From Phellopilus nigrolimitatus (Eukaryota > Basidiomycota > Agaricomycetes > Hymenochaetales > Hymenochaetaceae): DNA of 64,000 nucleotides. Under the pieces are notes generated by a model. The model made no database searches. It saw only the letters and a program-made list of their open reading frames with translations, and was not told the origin of the DNA. How positions within the stretch are numbered: the stretch's first letter is position 1; each line of letters opens with the position of its first letter. The stretch lies in assembly GCA_021029095.1 (NCBI GenBank), contig JAJOHG010000017.1, positions 1 to 64,000 on the forward strand, written 5' to 3'. Below, in pieces: positions 1 through 10,233 of this stretch. The position numbers and the translations under genes are program-made.

Positions 1-1
1 C

Positions 2-2229
2 GGTCGCATTGCCGGTAGATCCACTTATATTGTCAACCTCGCCGCCATCGGCTTTGGTGCAGACGAAGTTTGAGATATCTGCCTCGCATTCATTCTTGCC
101 TTCTCTTCCCCCTTTTCTACCCCCACCGCCTTTCACGCCGTCTCACCCTATTTTCCTCCATCTATCCGCGATAGCTCTGACCTCAGCAAATGCTGCACGC
201 GATGCGGCAGAGGAGCAGATCAAAGACTTCGCTAAACGACAACTGGCGCAGGTAGAAGAAACAGAGACTCAACTGAAAACCCAACTCGAGCATCTTTGGA
301 GGAATGTCCGAGGAGCACTGAAGAAAGCTGAGGGAAAAGGAGACGCAGATATGTTTCCGCGCGCGAAAAAACGAAGAAGCATGAGTCCTGGCTCCCACTC
401 GTCCTCTGTTTTGCGTGGCCTGGGATCGCCTGTCGTCCGTACATTTACCCCTTCAACATATAGCGGATCGAGACCTTTTGTCTCATCCGCCAACCATCGG
501 TCCGCTCTTTCAGCGTCGCTTGCTACGACTTCCTTCCATCATCCTAGAGCTCAGCGAAATCAGACAAATGGGCAGATTAACGATTCCGATGTCGCCCCCA
601 TCCAACCTTCGACTCCCTCGCCCCCGCCATACGCATCCAATCCTTCCTCACCGCGGAACTCTTCCGGCTCAGGTTCTGACTCTGTTACGAATGTATCTCG
701 CTCTCTCAGACGGAACATGGATGCGGTAAACGATACTGCTGTAACATACAGGTGGTATGCGATTGAAGAACAGGAGGCTGCTCGTCAGAAGGCAAGGAAA
801 AAGGCCAAGGAGGAGAAGCAGGAGAAAGCCAAGGAAGTTGCAGGACAAGCTGGTACTGATGTTGTAAGCGGGACGGCTGAGGAAACTGAACGCGTCCAGA
901 AGCAGACGATATCTCAGACCCAGGGTGTAGAGGGAGATGAATCAGCAAACAAAGGCAAAGACAGTCCGAGAAAATGTGACGGCAAGAAGGGAAGGAAGGT
1001 CACTTTCGACGTCCAGCCCAACGTTGTTACCATAAAACGTGACATTAATGCTGAAAAGGAGGAGGACCACGTCCAAAGGAATGGTTATGGTGCGTGATTT
1101 CTTCTTGAATGTACATTGATTCTGAGACACTCACGCTTATTTGATAGACCTAATTTTTGAACTGGACGCTAGCGACACTGAAGCTTTAGACCAGTCCGAC
1201 TGATAACAAGATGTCCGGAGGCACTACGCCGAACGAAACTCCTCAACCTATTCTCTCTCTCTATGAGGCCCCCGAGCGGCCATCAAGGGCTAGTCGACGT
1301 TCTACTGAACCCAAAAACTCGGGTTTACCGCAGTCATTCGCCGTGCTTCGCCCATCGTCCTTACCAGCACCTTCCCACGTTCGTCCGCCTCTCCGCTTGC
1401 GCTCTGACGATGCGAAATCTCCACCTGAACCTCAACTTGCATCGCCAAGCTCAACCTCAAACTCTAGAAGGATGAAAAATGGTAAACGTCGGACGTCGTC
1501 GGAAAGTCTGTCGGATAGCACTTTCTCTCCACACCAGAAAGATTTACTGAAGCTTGTTGGGGCTGATATGCCGAGCCACCGAGGGGCATGGAGTCGCGAT
1601 AGTGATGCATGGAAGATTTTCGGCCGAAGCGAAGATCGTTCTGCCACGATAGTTGAAGAAGATGAGGGAGACTCCTCGAGAGGCCCAGGGGCGCCAAGCA
1701 CTAATGGAACAGTTTCGGAAGGTTAGTCCATTTTCTGAGTAATCTCCATGCATCCCATATATGTGTTCAAACCTTTATTCACCCAATAGAAGCGAATTGG
1801 AGCCAATACAGGATGCCAGACCTTGCAAGCTCTCTTCCCGTTTCAATAGCTCCCATCTCGCAAGTTAAATCCAGCGGAGTGCCATCTCTTCAACCTAAAA
1901 CGTCTCTGACGGACCGTCAGGGCGTACTTGTACCACCCATCCCGCCTCTCCCAACGGTCACCGAAGAGGAGGATGGTGGGAAAAACAAATCCGCCGTGGC
2001 TAGCCGCAAAGAGGCATACGCAGAGCGCGATAGGAAGCGTGATATGGATCCGGGTCTGCTCGACTTCGTACAGGATGGTGAAGACGAGGAAGAAAGCCCA
2101 GATCACGATGAGCCTGAGGTTGACCAGGATCACATTTCGTCGAGCAAAGGCCGCCAGCACGCGCTCAAGATCATTCGAGCGCACAATGCTGTCCCTGCAG
2201 AAGGGTTGTGGCGCAGCTTAGCTTCGTGA
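2..2229 (+). CDS. Disordered coiled-coil protein with possible N-terminal membrane segment (5' partial)
   Basis: I do not recognise a named family. The 5' end lies outside the window. Suggested exons are 2-56, 175-1089, 1148-1194, 1196-1721 and 1790-2229. The pyrimidine-rich stretch 57-174 looks like an intron: it starts GTGCAG and ends GATAG. Joined this way, a hydrophobic stretch (STYIVNLAAIGFALTSA) leads into a charged helix (AAEEQIKDFAKRQLAQVEE), then Ser/Pro-rich disorder, a basic Lys/Glu helix and an acidic tail. Exon 1148 stops with TGA at 1201. A second open frame starts 8 nt later at 1211 and carries the motif MPSHRGAWSRDSDAW. The two become one protein if a single extra base near 1195 is ignored, so I treat them as one gene. 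A separate gene at 1211-2229 is the alternative. Function unknown. Confidence 0.5.
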
Positions 2230-2560
2230 TGATGTTTCTTATGTGTTTCGTGTTGCTACTCAGGTGTTTAGGAGTGTTTTGTTGAAGTTTTCCAGGATAG
2301 TGCGTACAATAATCTTTCTTTATTTGACAAGTGTTTCCACAGTGTATCACCTGTATTCTCTATCTTGTCTGTTGTTTCAGGCAGGGTAATGAAACCCACG
2401 TTTAATATGTATTTCGAACGACACTGCATAGATGTGACTGTACATGTTCCTCATGTATTGCTATGGTACATAATCCATTCAAATTTGCAGATCCAATTGA
2501 CATCTCCGTGATAGAATGTAACTTCTAAAGCATATTGGTTAAACAACTACTTGAAGTGCT
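2230..2560. other. Intergenic, convergent 3' ends
   Basis: This AT-rich stretch separates the 3' end of the first gene from the 3' end of the GST-like gene. I see no open frame with coding character in it. It presumably holds both 3' untranslated regions. Confidence 0.6.
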
Positions 2561-3942
2561 TCAAAGCTTGCTAGCTGAGCGTCTAACGGAGAAATTGAAG
2601 CGAGGCAGGTGGCAGCGAAGAGAAGGAACCGCCGAGCCACGGAGTTGCAAGACAAACTCATCTCGACTGAGACCCACGAGTTTTCCCGTTGTAGGGTAAT
2701 TCGTAGCTTCAACGTCATGGTTCAATTAATCGCATGGATTCGGAAAGACGAAACCGAAGCTTACCATTGTCTTCGGGAGCAACTGATACGAGGTCACCAA
2801 GTTTCAAGCCAAGTAAACCAGCTTCGTCACTGTCGAAAAATACCTCGCTCGACTGAAGGCTCGCGCTGTCAGCAATGAGCTTGGATGCGGCGTTCGCTTG
2901 AATTTTATCTATGGTCGGCGCGTTCGCCTCGCGTTTCGCATTCACAAATTCGGACATGCGTCCCATCCACTGTGGTCGCGATAAGTTATAAATTGTCATC
3001 CGAAGTCCCGACCCAAGAGTGTTATGAACAAAGCTCACAGCAAAAGACTTAGGGAACTTCTCTACAGAGAGAACTTCGCGCATTCCGCGGAAGCGTATGA
3101 TCCAGCCATACACGGAATAGATGGAGATATCACCGTAGCCGACAGCTGCCGTGTCGAAGACCCATTCGCGCCCATCCACAAGCTGTTCCTCGAGAAGCGA
3201 CTGAGTGAAAGTGGTCATTCGTTACATGATTATTCTCGAGATACTGATTATGGCTTACCATGTGTGAAGAGAGAAGGCTTTTAAATAAAGGTTGTTTGAG
3301 TAAGATTGCTTCGACGTTCATGGGTTCTCCAAACCACTGGGATTATCTGAAATTATTTTCGCATAAAGGTATTCTGCGCGACGTGTTACCTTGCTCCTAT
3401 CTTCGATAAATTCTGGCGTGAACTTCTGGTACGGAAGACATCTCGACGCAAGGTAAAAGAGTGGCCGGTCCACGTAGAACGTGGTGAGCGCCTTGATCAT
3501 GCCCGTGTCTGCTTTTCCACCATCTTTGCGAGGTGGAAATAGCGTTGGGAAGCCTTTGGTCTCAGAGAAATGGTGCTCGATGGCTGGTGCGATGAGGCTT
3601 GTATCGCAATAGACGTCGTTTCCTATAGCTAAGATAGGTATGCGACGGTATCCAATACCAAGCTGGTCAGTAATTTCAGGGCGAGGGAGTGTCATTGGGA
3701 CCTGTATGTGTAAAAGCAAGTGAGTATTTTATTAAATAAAAGATCATGGCCAATACCTCGACGCGGTAGTGCGGTATGCCTTTGAGAGCCAGTACATTTT
3801 CAAGTTTGGCAGAGGCAGGTGAAGCTTCGTACCTTTGACATTGCATGTTATAGGTATTGAAACTCCAGAAGAGTTCAGAAGTAATACAGTACCTGTAGAA
3901 AATAACGGGAGGGCTGTTCTTCAAAGTGGACATGATTGTCAA
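2561..3942 (-). CDS. Glutathione S-transferase-like protein (N-terminal GST fold)
   Basis: Six exons fit: 3893-3942, 3757-3832, 3390-3701, 3259-3336, 2765-3200 and 2561-2706 (365 aa, lengths divide by three). The start gives PPVIFYRYEASPASAKLENVLALKG, a thioredoxin-like GST N-terminal domain. There is no active-site Cys in the usual place. GIGYRRIPILAIGNDVYCDTSLI matches the strand, turn and helix that bind glutathione (cis-Pro in RIPIL, then DTS). The C-terminal half is the helical extension seen in fungal proteins of this type, ending with a small beta domain (LVSVAPEDN, LRCHLPRF). The last exon is recovered only by splicing 2707-2764. Two starts are possible, 3942 or 3933. It is divergent from TOM20, with a mobile element between them. 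Substrate unknown. Confidence 0.8.
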
Positions 3943-4084
3943 ATAACAACGTGGTGTTGCCTTCCGGGTATGTGGTTGACTGCAAAACAGTCTACATGAG
4001 CTCTTGGCAGACGCAAGAATCTGTGCCTAAGTAAGTTTGCCATACTGTCCAATGCTAGGAAAACTACGTTCTGAAGTGTGATAG

Positions 4085-4774
4085 TGAGGGGAGGCAATCC
4101 CTGCCAAAAGAGTCTGCACGCTTTGTAATCTGACAAATGATCGGCACTTCCCAAATTAAGAAATTTCGGTGGCAAAAATTTACAGATGGCCAACTCGACA
4201 CAATCCGGCCACTCTGTGCTGATTTCCTTTGACAAAAAATAAAAAACCATATTTTAAGGCTATACATACAATATATATCTTAAACCATGTGGCTTTTTAT
4301 GAAAAAAGATTTGTAGCAAAAAAAGAGCAGGAGGTGAGCGCGTTTTCGGCGGTCACGTGACCTCAGCGCATGCAGAAATGGCCGTGCATACATGCAAATG
4401 CGCAGAACGAGTTTTTGAGCTCAATTCTCCACCGTTCTGCACGATTTAAGCTGGAGAGTACTCGGGTGATATGGGGCTGGGAGGTCTATTTGGCCGATCT
4501 TTTAATTTCGCCTTCCAAAGTGTCCAGGAAAGTGGCTTTAACCATGGCTGTTTCTGAACTTTGAGGGCGAAAATTAAAAATCGGCAAATAGGACCTCCAG
4601 CCCCATGCTCTACCCGAGTACTCTCCAGCTTAATCGTGCAGAACGGTGGATATGTGAGCTCAAAAACTCCGTTTGTAACTTGTCTTTACTCAGGAGTCGC
4701 AAAATTTCCTTTTTTGGTATAAATGATAAGCAACTACAAATACACACTCTTTTGGCAGGGATTGCCTCCCCTCA
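4085..4774 (-). mobile_element. 690-bp non-autonomous inverted-repeat element, copy 1
   Basis: The left end begins TGAGGGGAGGCAATCCCTGC and the right end is its reverse complement. About 29-32 bases match between the ends. The element is flanked by an identical 7-bp duplication, GTGATAG, at 4078-4084 and 4775-4781. Copy 2 (54932-55621) has the same length, 690 bp, in the opposite orientation. The middle holds a large imperfect inverted repeat (about 4399-4530 against 4545-4670). There is no open frame that could be a transposase. It fits a MITE or foldback element. The 7-bp duplication would suit P-like, Dada-like or Mutator-like transposases; I cannot decide. It lies between the GST-like gene and TOM20. 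Confidence 0.88.
4351..4362. promoter_or_regulatory. GGTCACGTGACC palindrome with CACGTG E-box inside element copy 1
   Basis: A perfect 12-bp palindrome centred on CACGTG, the core bound by bHLH factors, sits inside the element. The same 12 bases are in copy 2. Just beside it is a CGCGTTTTC / GAAAACGCG motif, which resembles the MluI cell-cycle box core. The sequence is directly seen; activity is inferred. Confidence 0.45.
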
Positions 4775-4965
4775 GTGATAGGCAATAGAGAAAGCTCGGC
4801 TCAACGCGTGTGATCGACGGGCGCGTGTTTGAGGAGCTTACCCATAGTCACGTGGTGTGATATGATGTAAGACGGCTGCACGGCAGATTATATTTCGGTT
4901 TGTTTTGGACCCTGCAAGTTTTCTGTCTTCTCCGTCCACGTCCGCGTTCCCCCAGACGTGTCAAG

Positions 4966-5748
4966 ATGAACAGAACGACGCTCACCGTCACAGGCCTCAC
5001 CATTATTGGTGGACTCGTTGCCTATGCTGCCTACTTCGACTACAAGCGCCGAAATGATGTTGCCTTCCGCAAAAAAATCCGTTAGTTTCAGCCTTTACTT
5101 CCCTAATCTGCATATTTTTGACTCCCACGTAGGTTCGCAGAAGAAGAAAGTGGAGCAGCATGCCGCCGAGGTAAAAGAGAAACAGGCTGCTCAGGCGGGT
5201 GCCGCGCTCGACATTCCTCGTGAGATTCTGCTCGCTATTTACGAAAAGTCGAAAGAGGAGCCTGTACCTACGAATCCGGAGGAGAGGCATCAGTTCTTTG
5301 TGGGCGTAGTCGCGACCGCAGAGAGGCTCGCTGCTGATGGTGCGTCATGGACTGGTGCTCTTGTGCTTCCCATTTTGCTGAATTGCCAATAGGTCCGCAC
5401 AACTACCTGGAGGCCGCCGTGTACTTCTACCAGGCACTCCGTGTCTATCCTTCTCCGATGGAACTCATTGTCATTTACCAAAAAACTGTTCCAGAGCCTG
5501 TCCTTATGGTCTGTAAAAAGCTTCTTGCTCCTTTTATAACTTCTTAGCGTTTCGTTTTCCAGATCGTCATGGAGCTATACAACATCGATGTGAGTATGTC
5601 TTCGCAACTGGGTGGGAGCGGTATGAAGTTCTCGATGAACCTCGATGAGGATGAGATGAGTCCAATATCGAAGGGACCTCCTTCCGAGGCATCATCGCAG
5701 GAATGGGACAAGGTTACAGATCCGGGCAGTGCTGCTCCTGCGGCTTGA
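4966..5748 (+). CDS. TOM20: Mitochondrial import receptor subunit TOM20
   Basis: Exons 4966-5080, 5133-5339, 5393-5508 and 5563-5748 give 207 aa. An N-terminal transmembrane anchor (residues about 6-22, LTVTGLTIIGGLVAYAAYF) is followed by basic YKRRND, a charged linker, then the receptor domain with NYLEAAVYFYQALRVYPSP and the LIVIYQKTVPEPV signature. The tail is acidic (NLDEDEMSP) and ends EWDKVTDP, as in fungal TOM20. The protein recognises presequences at the outer membrane and hands them to the TOM pore. The start is the first ATG followed by the anchor; an upstream in-frame ATG at 4900 has no such context. The last exon contains a strong GTGAGT donor at 5590 that could switch the transcript to the downstream SET exons. 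A mobile element ends 191 bp upstream of the start. Confidence 0.93.
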
Positions 5749-5895
5749 GGGACAGCAGTTGGCACATGGGCCTATAGCACATATTGTCGTACGCTTCACA
5801 CTCTACGCTCCATTCTCCCATTGCGCACGCCGAACACTCGTACACGGATAAGGTCTAATATAAATATCTTGCATATTCTTTTTCTGGTTCTTCAG

Positions 5896-7302
5896 GTCCT
5901 TGGTCGAATTCATGGTATGTTCTTTGAGCCCGGTCAATTTGCCACATGGTCCTGAGGTCCATTAGGTTATTATGATAGCTTCCCACCGAAGTCCATGAAC
6001 GTGTCTCTTAAACCACAAGATCCCAAGGAAAGCAAAGGCGGTCAGACTCGTACTCATTCGCTTGTGGCTGGTAAAAGCTTTAAAGCTGGAGAAGTCATTT
6101 ACAAGGTCAGTGTCGGTATGTTGGAGTGGTTCACTTACTAAATATTTTGCTCTGCCAGGAAACTCCTATCGTGGCCGTACTGGACGTGGACGTCCAGGCT
6201 CGCGGGACTCATTGCTCACAATGTCTTCGTCTCGTTGACAAGGACATGGACATGTTTGTTGCTCCCGATTCAGATCGTCTCAAATCTGTTTATTGCTCGA
6301 AAGAGTGCCAGAACAGAAGCAACGTTCAGTCTCAGGACTTGCTGTTTAATGAGAAGAACCCTTTACCCACCGAGTTCGCTATCGATATCCCGTTGTCCAC
6401 GAAGGAAGCTCGTCCCAAGGCGCAGGATGCCTTCGCTAACTATTGGCGCTCGTCAGGTAGCTCGGGTCTGTTATTGGTTGCGCGTTTTGTTTCCATGCAG
6501 ATCATTGCGGAGCTCGCGAAAGCGCTTCCGCAAGCGGCAGGCATGAAGGCACAGTTACCCGAGATGTGCATCGGCGGCGAGTATTCTGTGTATGATCACA
6601 TAGAGCGCTTGCGCTTTGTGGATGTGTCTCTTCCAGACGATGAACACAAGACATTAAAGGATCTGTTACTGGCAACATTGCCATTCTTAGAAGACGCTCA
6701 TTCAGACGAACGGCATGCCGTGTTCAGGGGAAAGATGGCATACAATGCTATCGGTGTTTGTTTAGCCGAGGGTAGAGATGACGAGGTAATCTTGGTTCCT
6801 AGTTTTGAAGCGCATTTATTAAACTCTTAATCAGTCTACTTTGACGGAAACTTCTGACCGAACCCGCACTCCGTGCGGTACTGCAAAACAAATTGGCAGT
6901 GGCTTGTACTTCGTTTCATCTTATGTGTGTCAACCGTACTATTTGGGCTTCTGGGAGATGATCATACTGAAAATTCATTCCTAGCTCGGCCACTCATGTA
7001 GCCCTTCTGCCCGCCCGTCGTTTAGTTCGGGTACATCGGAGCTACACCTTGTCGCGACTCGTGACATCACGGAAGGCGAAGAGCTAACTATGGCGTACGT
7101 TGACGTTGAGCAACACGCTGACGAGACGCCTATGCAAGCACGTGTGCGTCGTCGTGCTGAACTATCGCGCGGCTGGAAGTTTTCCTGCACCTGTGCGAAA
7201 TGCGAAGGGGAGAAGACCACACTGAATATGGAAGGCAGCGACGAGACAGAGATACCTTCGGCTGATGGATCGAAGGTTGAAGGGCGTCAGGACGTTCCAT
7301 AA
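5896..7302 (+). CDS. SET-domain protein, probably made as a TOM20-SET fusion
   Basis: Exons 5896-5914, 5966-6105, 6159-6785, 6835-6924 and 6985-7302 read as one frame. A cysteine cluster (THCSQCLRLV, then YCSKECQ) resembles an incomplete MYND finger. The SET core follows: GSGLYFVSSY, LGHSCSPSARPSF, ELHLVATRDITEGEELTMAYVDV. A post-SET CTCAKCEG ends it. This is the SMYD-like layout of lysine methyltransferases. The usual NHSC is GHSC here. The 19-nt first exon has no ATG. Its frame matches a GTGAGT donor at 5590 in TOM20, so exons 4966-5589 plus these give a 552-residue fusion with no frame error. A shorter protein starting at Met 5995 is the alternative. I recall TOM20-SET fusions annotated in other agaricomycetes but cannot check this here. 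Substrate unknown. Confidence 0.8.
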
Positions 7303-7731
7303 AATCTCCATGGCTGCTTGTTGATCGACAATGCTTTCACCTCGTTCTTTCAAGAGACAGCTGTCGCCTTTTCAAGGTTTTTCTTTTTATTTAACATAGA
7401 ACAATATCGTCTTCCACACCAGACCTTTCTAGGAGTCTAGATAATACACTTGGATATGTCTAATATGCTACAATGCCACAACCCCCACTTTTGTATCGAA
7501 TTGGCTAACGCGCTACCCGTGACGCGTCGATCAATAAGTATTACTCCCACGCGGTCGCAGCGCGTTCCCTGCCTGATGATGGATGTTCAAAATCAAAGCG
7601 CAGTACCTCCATTGTTGCAGACGTGGCACCTACATCCTCGCTTGTTGACAACTCCAGACTTGAGCTCTAAGGCTTGTCGCTGCGAATATTAGAACCCCAA
7701 ATAATCTAAATCCAACGCACTAAGTACCAGC
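7303..7731. other. Intergenic between the SET gene and the AAA ATPase gene
   Basis: No coding frame is convincing here. The stretch holds the 3' region of the SET gene and the promoter of the ATPase gene; both are on the plus strand. Confidence 0.6.
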
Positions 7732-9638
7732 ATGCGAGGTCAAACTGGTCTCGAAGACGCCTTCATTAAGGTCTCCTTCGAAGAGGAGTCGACTGGCTTA
7801 CGCGCCGCGAAGGAAGGCGACAGCGAGGTCTATACCGGATGGGTCGACAAGGGTAAGCATCGCTAGTATCGACATGTTTCGCAGAACGGAAGCATCTCGA
7901 CTCTATAATGACTTACACGCATTTTAAAGCTTCTGCGAAGTTCGCAAAGCCCAACTTGATAGGGTATGTCGACTTGCTCACATATATAGTATACAAGGTC
8001 GTTTTGAGCTAACGAGCAAACCCGCTGGCTATTGGTAGAGCTGACCTTCTTCGGAAACTCCACCCGGGGCATTCGATTGTTATGTCGCTGGACCGTGACC
8101 TCAATATTCTCGGGTATCCTGGGGCCCTCTCAGTTCCTCTCAAGCCCGACGAACTGATCACGAATGCAATATTCCTCCCATTGGCTCGAGGTGCTGGCGG
8201 TATACTCCTGGATGCCGTAGAATTTGGCGCCTTCAGGACCGCATGGGACGTGAGTACCGAAGTCTCGACTCCTTATGAAAGACGCCGATGTTGTTTTCCC
8301 CTAATACCAGAAATACGAGTTCACGGTTTACGTCGTTAAGTATGTGGAGGGTCTCGCGACCTATTTGCAGCATTACATCCTCCATGAAAGCTCTGAGATA
8401 CCGGCGCGGCAACTCCTAGTTACAGCGGGCGCCTGGTCGTACCAATTGCATGATGAGATCTGGGTTTTCAATCAAGGCTACTGGTCGAAGAACCATAGTT
8501 TGTGGACAGACGTTCAGAAGGCAAACTGGGACGACGTTATCTTAAATGACACTTTCAAGAAGGCTCTGCAGAAAGACGTTTATTCTTTCTTCGACTCCGA
8601 AGATCTCTACAAGGAACTGGGCATCCCGTGGAAGCGAGGTTTAATCATGTATGGACCACCAGGTTTGTGCCATCTGTGCCTGTGCATTTCTGTGTTGCCT
8701 AAATATCTATCTTCAGGGAACGGAAAGACTATCAGTTTGAAGGCCATCATGAAGACGGTCCAAGCGAAAGGCTACAATCCCCTCTACGTTAAGTCATTCC
8801 AGAGTGAGAGACGTCCAACATTTGAAATACATCTAGACCTTCTCTAATGACCCGAACGCACAGGCTGGATGGGCGAAGAGGGCGCGATGCAAGAGGTTTT
8901 TGGGAAAGCGCGTATCCTCGCGCCATGTGTGCTTATTTTGGAGGACCTGGACAGTCTGATCAATGACCGGAACCGTTCGTTCTTCTTGAACCAGCTCGAT
9001 GGTATCGAAAGTAACGACGGATTACTCCTGTTCGGGACCACCAACCACTTTGACAGACTTGACCCCGGTCTGTCGGAAAGGCCGAGTCGGTTTGACAGGA
9101 AATAGTAAGATCCCTTTTTTTTCTTGGTTGCTGAAACGTCTCACGGAACAACGCGTTGTAGCAACTTTGGTGATCCTGATAGAGATGAACGCCTCCTTTA
9201 CGCGAAGTATTGGCAGAATAAGCTCATCAACAACGATAAAGTCGAGTTCTCCGACGCGCTCGCTATTGAGGTCTCAGACATAACGTACGGGTTCAGCTTC
9301 GCGTACCTCAAGGAAGCCTTGTAAGTACCAGCGCTTGACACCACGACGGAATATTCTAATCCTTTAAAATCCACAGTGTTTCGTCGCTGGTGCTTCTGGT
9401 GTCCGGCGATAGCAAGATGACTTTTGAGCAGACACTGAAGAGCCAGATCAAGGCGCTCAGGAAGCAGCTTGAAAAAGCACCCCCCTCCATGGGAAGAAAC
9501 ATCTCCCGTCGTGGTGAGATAGCCCTGGGAAGCTATCCCCCTCTCCCGCCTAAACCAGATATGTGGGAGGCCACGCGTGCGAGTATGGTGCTTGCTGCCA
9601 CATCGCTTGCTCGTTCAGGACGCAATTTTGTGTACTGA
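7732..9638 (+). CDS. AAA-family ATPase, fungal type
   Basis: Eight exons (7732-7852, 7930-7963, 8039-8249, 8311-8662, 8717-8803, 8864-9104, 9162-9320, 9377-9638) give 488 aa with every phase consistent. The N-terminal half (about 1-225) has no recognised fold. The ATPase domain has Walker A GPPGNGKT, split by the intron at 8663, Walker B CVLILEDLDSL, sensor 1 LLFGTTNHFDRLDPGL and an arginine-rich RPSRFDRKY. This fits single-domain AAA ATPases of the BCS1/spastin/meiotic broad class; many fungi carry several such genes of unknown role. There is no clear transmembrane segment or targeting signal. Expected action is ATP-driven remodelling of a protein or complex; the client is unknown. Confidence 0.87.
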
Positions 9639-10233
9639 GAAAGGGGGTGCAAGTAGTTAGTGATCAACTGACATTCTGTTTCGGCTGGAAACGATTTGTA
9701 TAACTTCTCTCATGGCATTACTTTGCGTTTGGCTTGTACACTCTGTATATAGGATGTAATAATCGTTGACGGCTTACACTTGTAATCAACTGGTTACATG
9801 TTCGAATGGTAAACTTAAAAGCTGTATGCAAGTGATTGAGAAGGGTAAAAGGAACAGGGCGAATATATCCATTGTTATACACAACTTCGTTGACTCCGGA
9901 ACGCTTCTGCAACGCCGAGCCCATTTAACCACGCGTTACCTAGCACACTGACCACAGTAGTTACTGCTCTCAGAGTAGTCGAGGTCTCGAGCACGTTCAT
10001 CTTTCGTCGGAGTTCTGGTATACTTGCATTGACTAGGATAATCGTAGTACAGGCGATGATGTTTAGACTAACGTTTGAAACGGAGGTAGGAGACTGTCAG
10101 TGTGCAGGCACTTACCGTATGTCGAGCGCCGATCATTGTGTAAGCATTTCCTTCTTGCTCATCGATCTATGACTCGCATCTGTCGAGAGTCTTGAGCCCA
10201 TTACTCCTGCTTGCCTGCGCATACACTCGCTCG
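9639..10233. other. Intergenic between the AAA ATPase and GLN4, with one weak small-gene candidate
   Basis: Most of this stretch shows no coding signal. The exception is a possible two-exon reading frame on the minus strand at 9875-10136, listed separately. It also holds the GLN4 promoter. Confidence 0.5.
9875..10136 (-). CDS. Candidate small membrane protein (weak)
   Basis: A minus-strand ATG at 10136 begins MIGARHT and is followed by a GTAAGT donor. After an intron 10068-10115, a frame opens to a stop at 9875. It reads LNIIACTTIILVNASIPELRR, then TTVVSVLGNAWLNGLGVAEA: two hydrophobic helices around a charged loop, about 70 aa. The exon phases differ by one base, so either one base is wrong or the start is elsewhere. 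A second frame across the same exon is also open. I do not recognise the family. Confidence 0.3.

Noticed and set aside
1211..2229. A separate gene starting at 1211
   Set aside because: It would begin 8 nt after the upstream stop. One gene with a one-base error is simpler, though not proven.
4064..4267. Frames over 3939-4267 as extra exons of the GST-like gene
   Set aside because: They run across the boundary of the 690-bp element; the GST start at 3942 or 3933 is sufficient.
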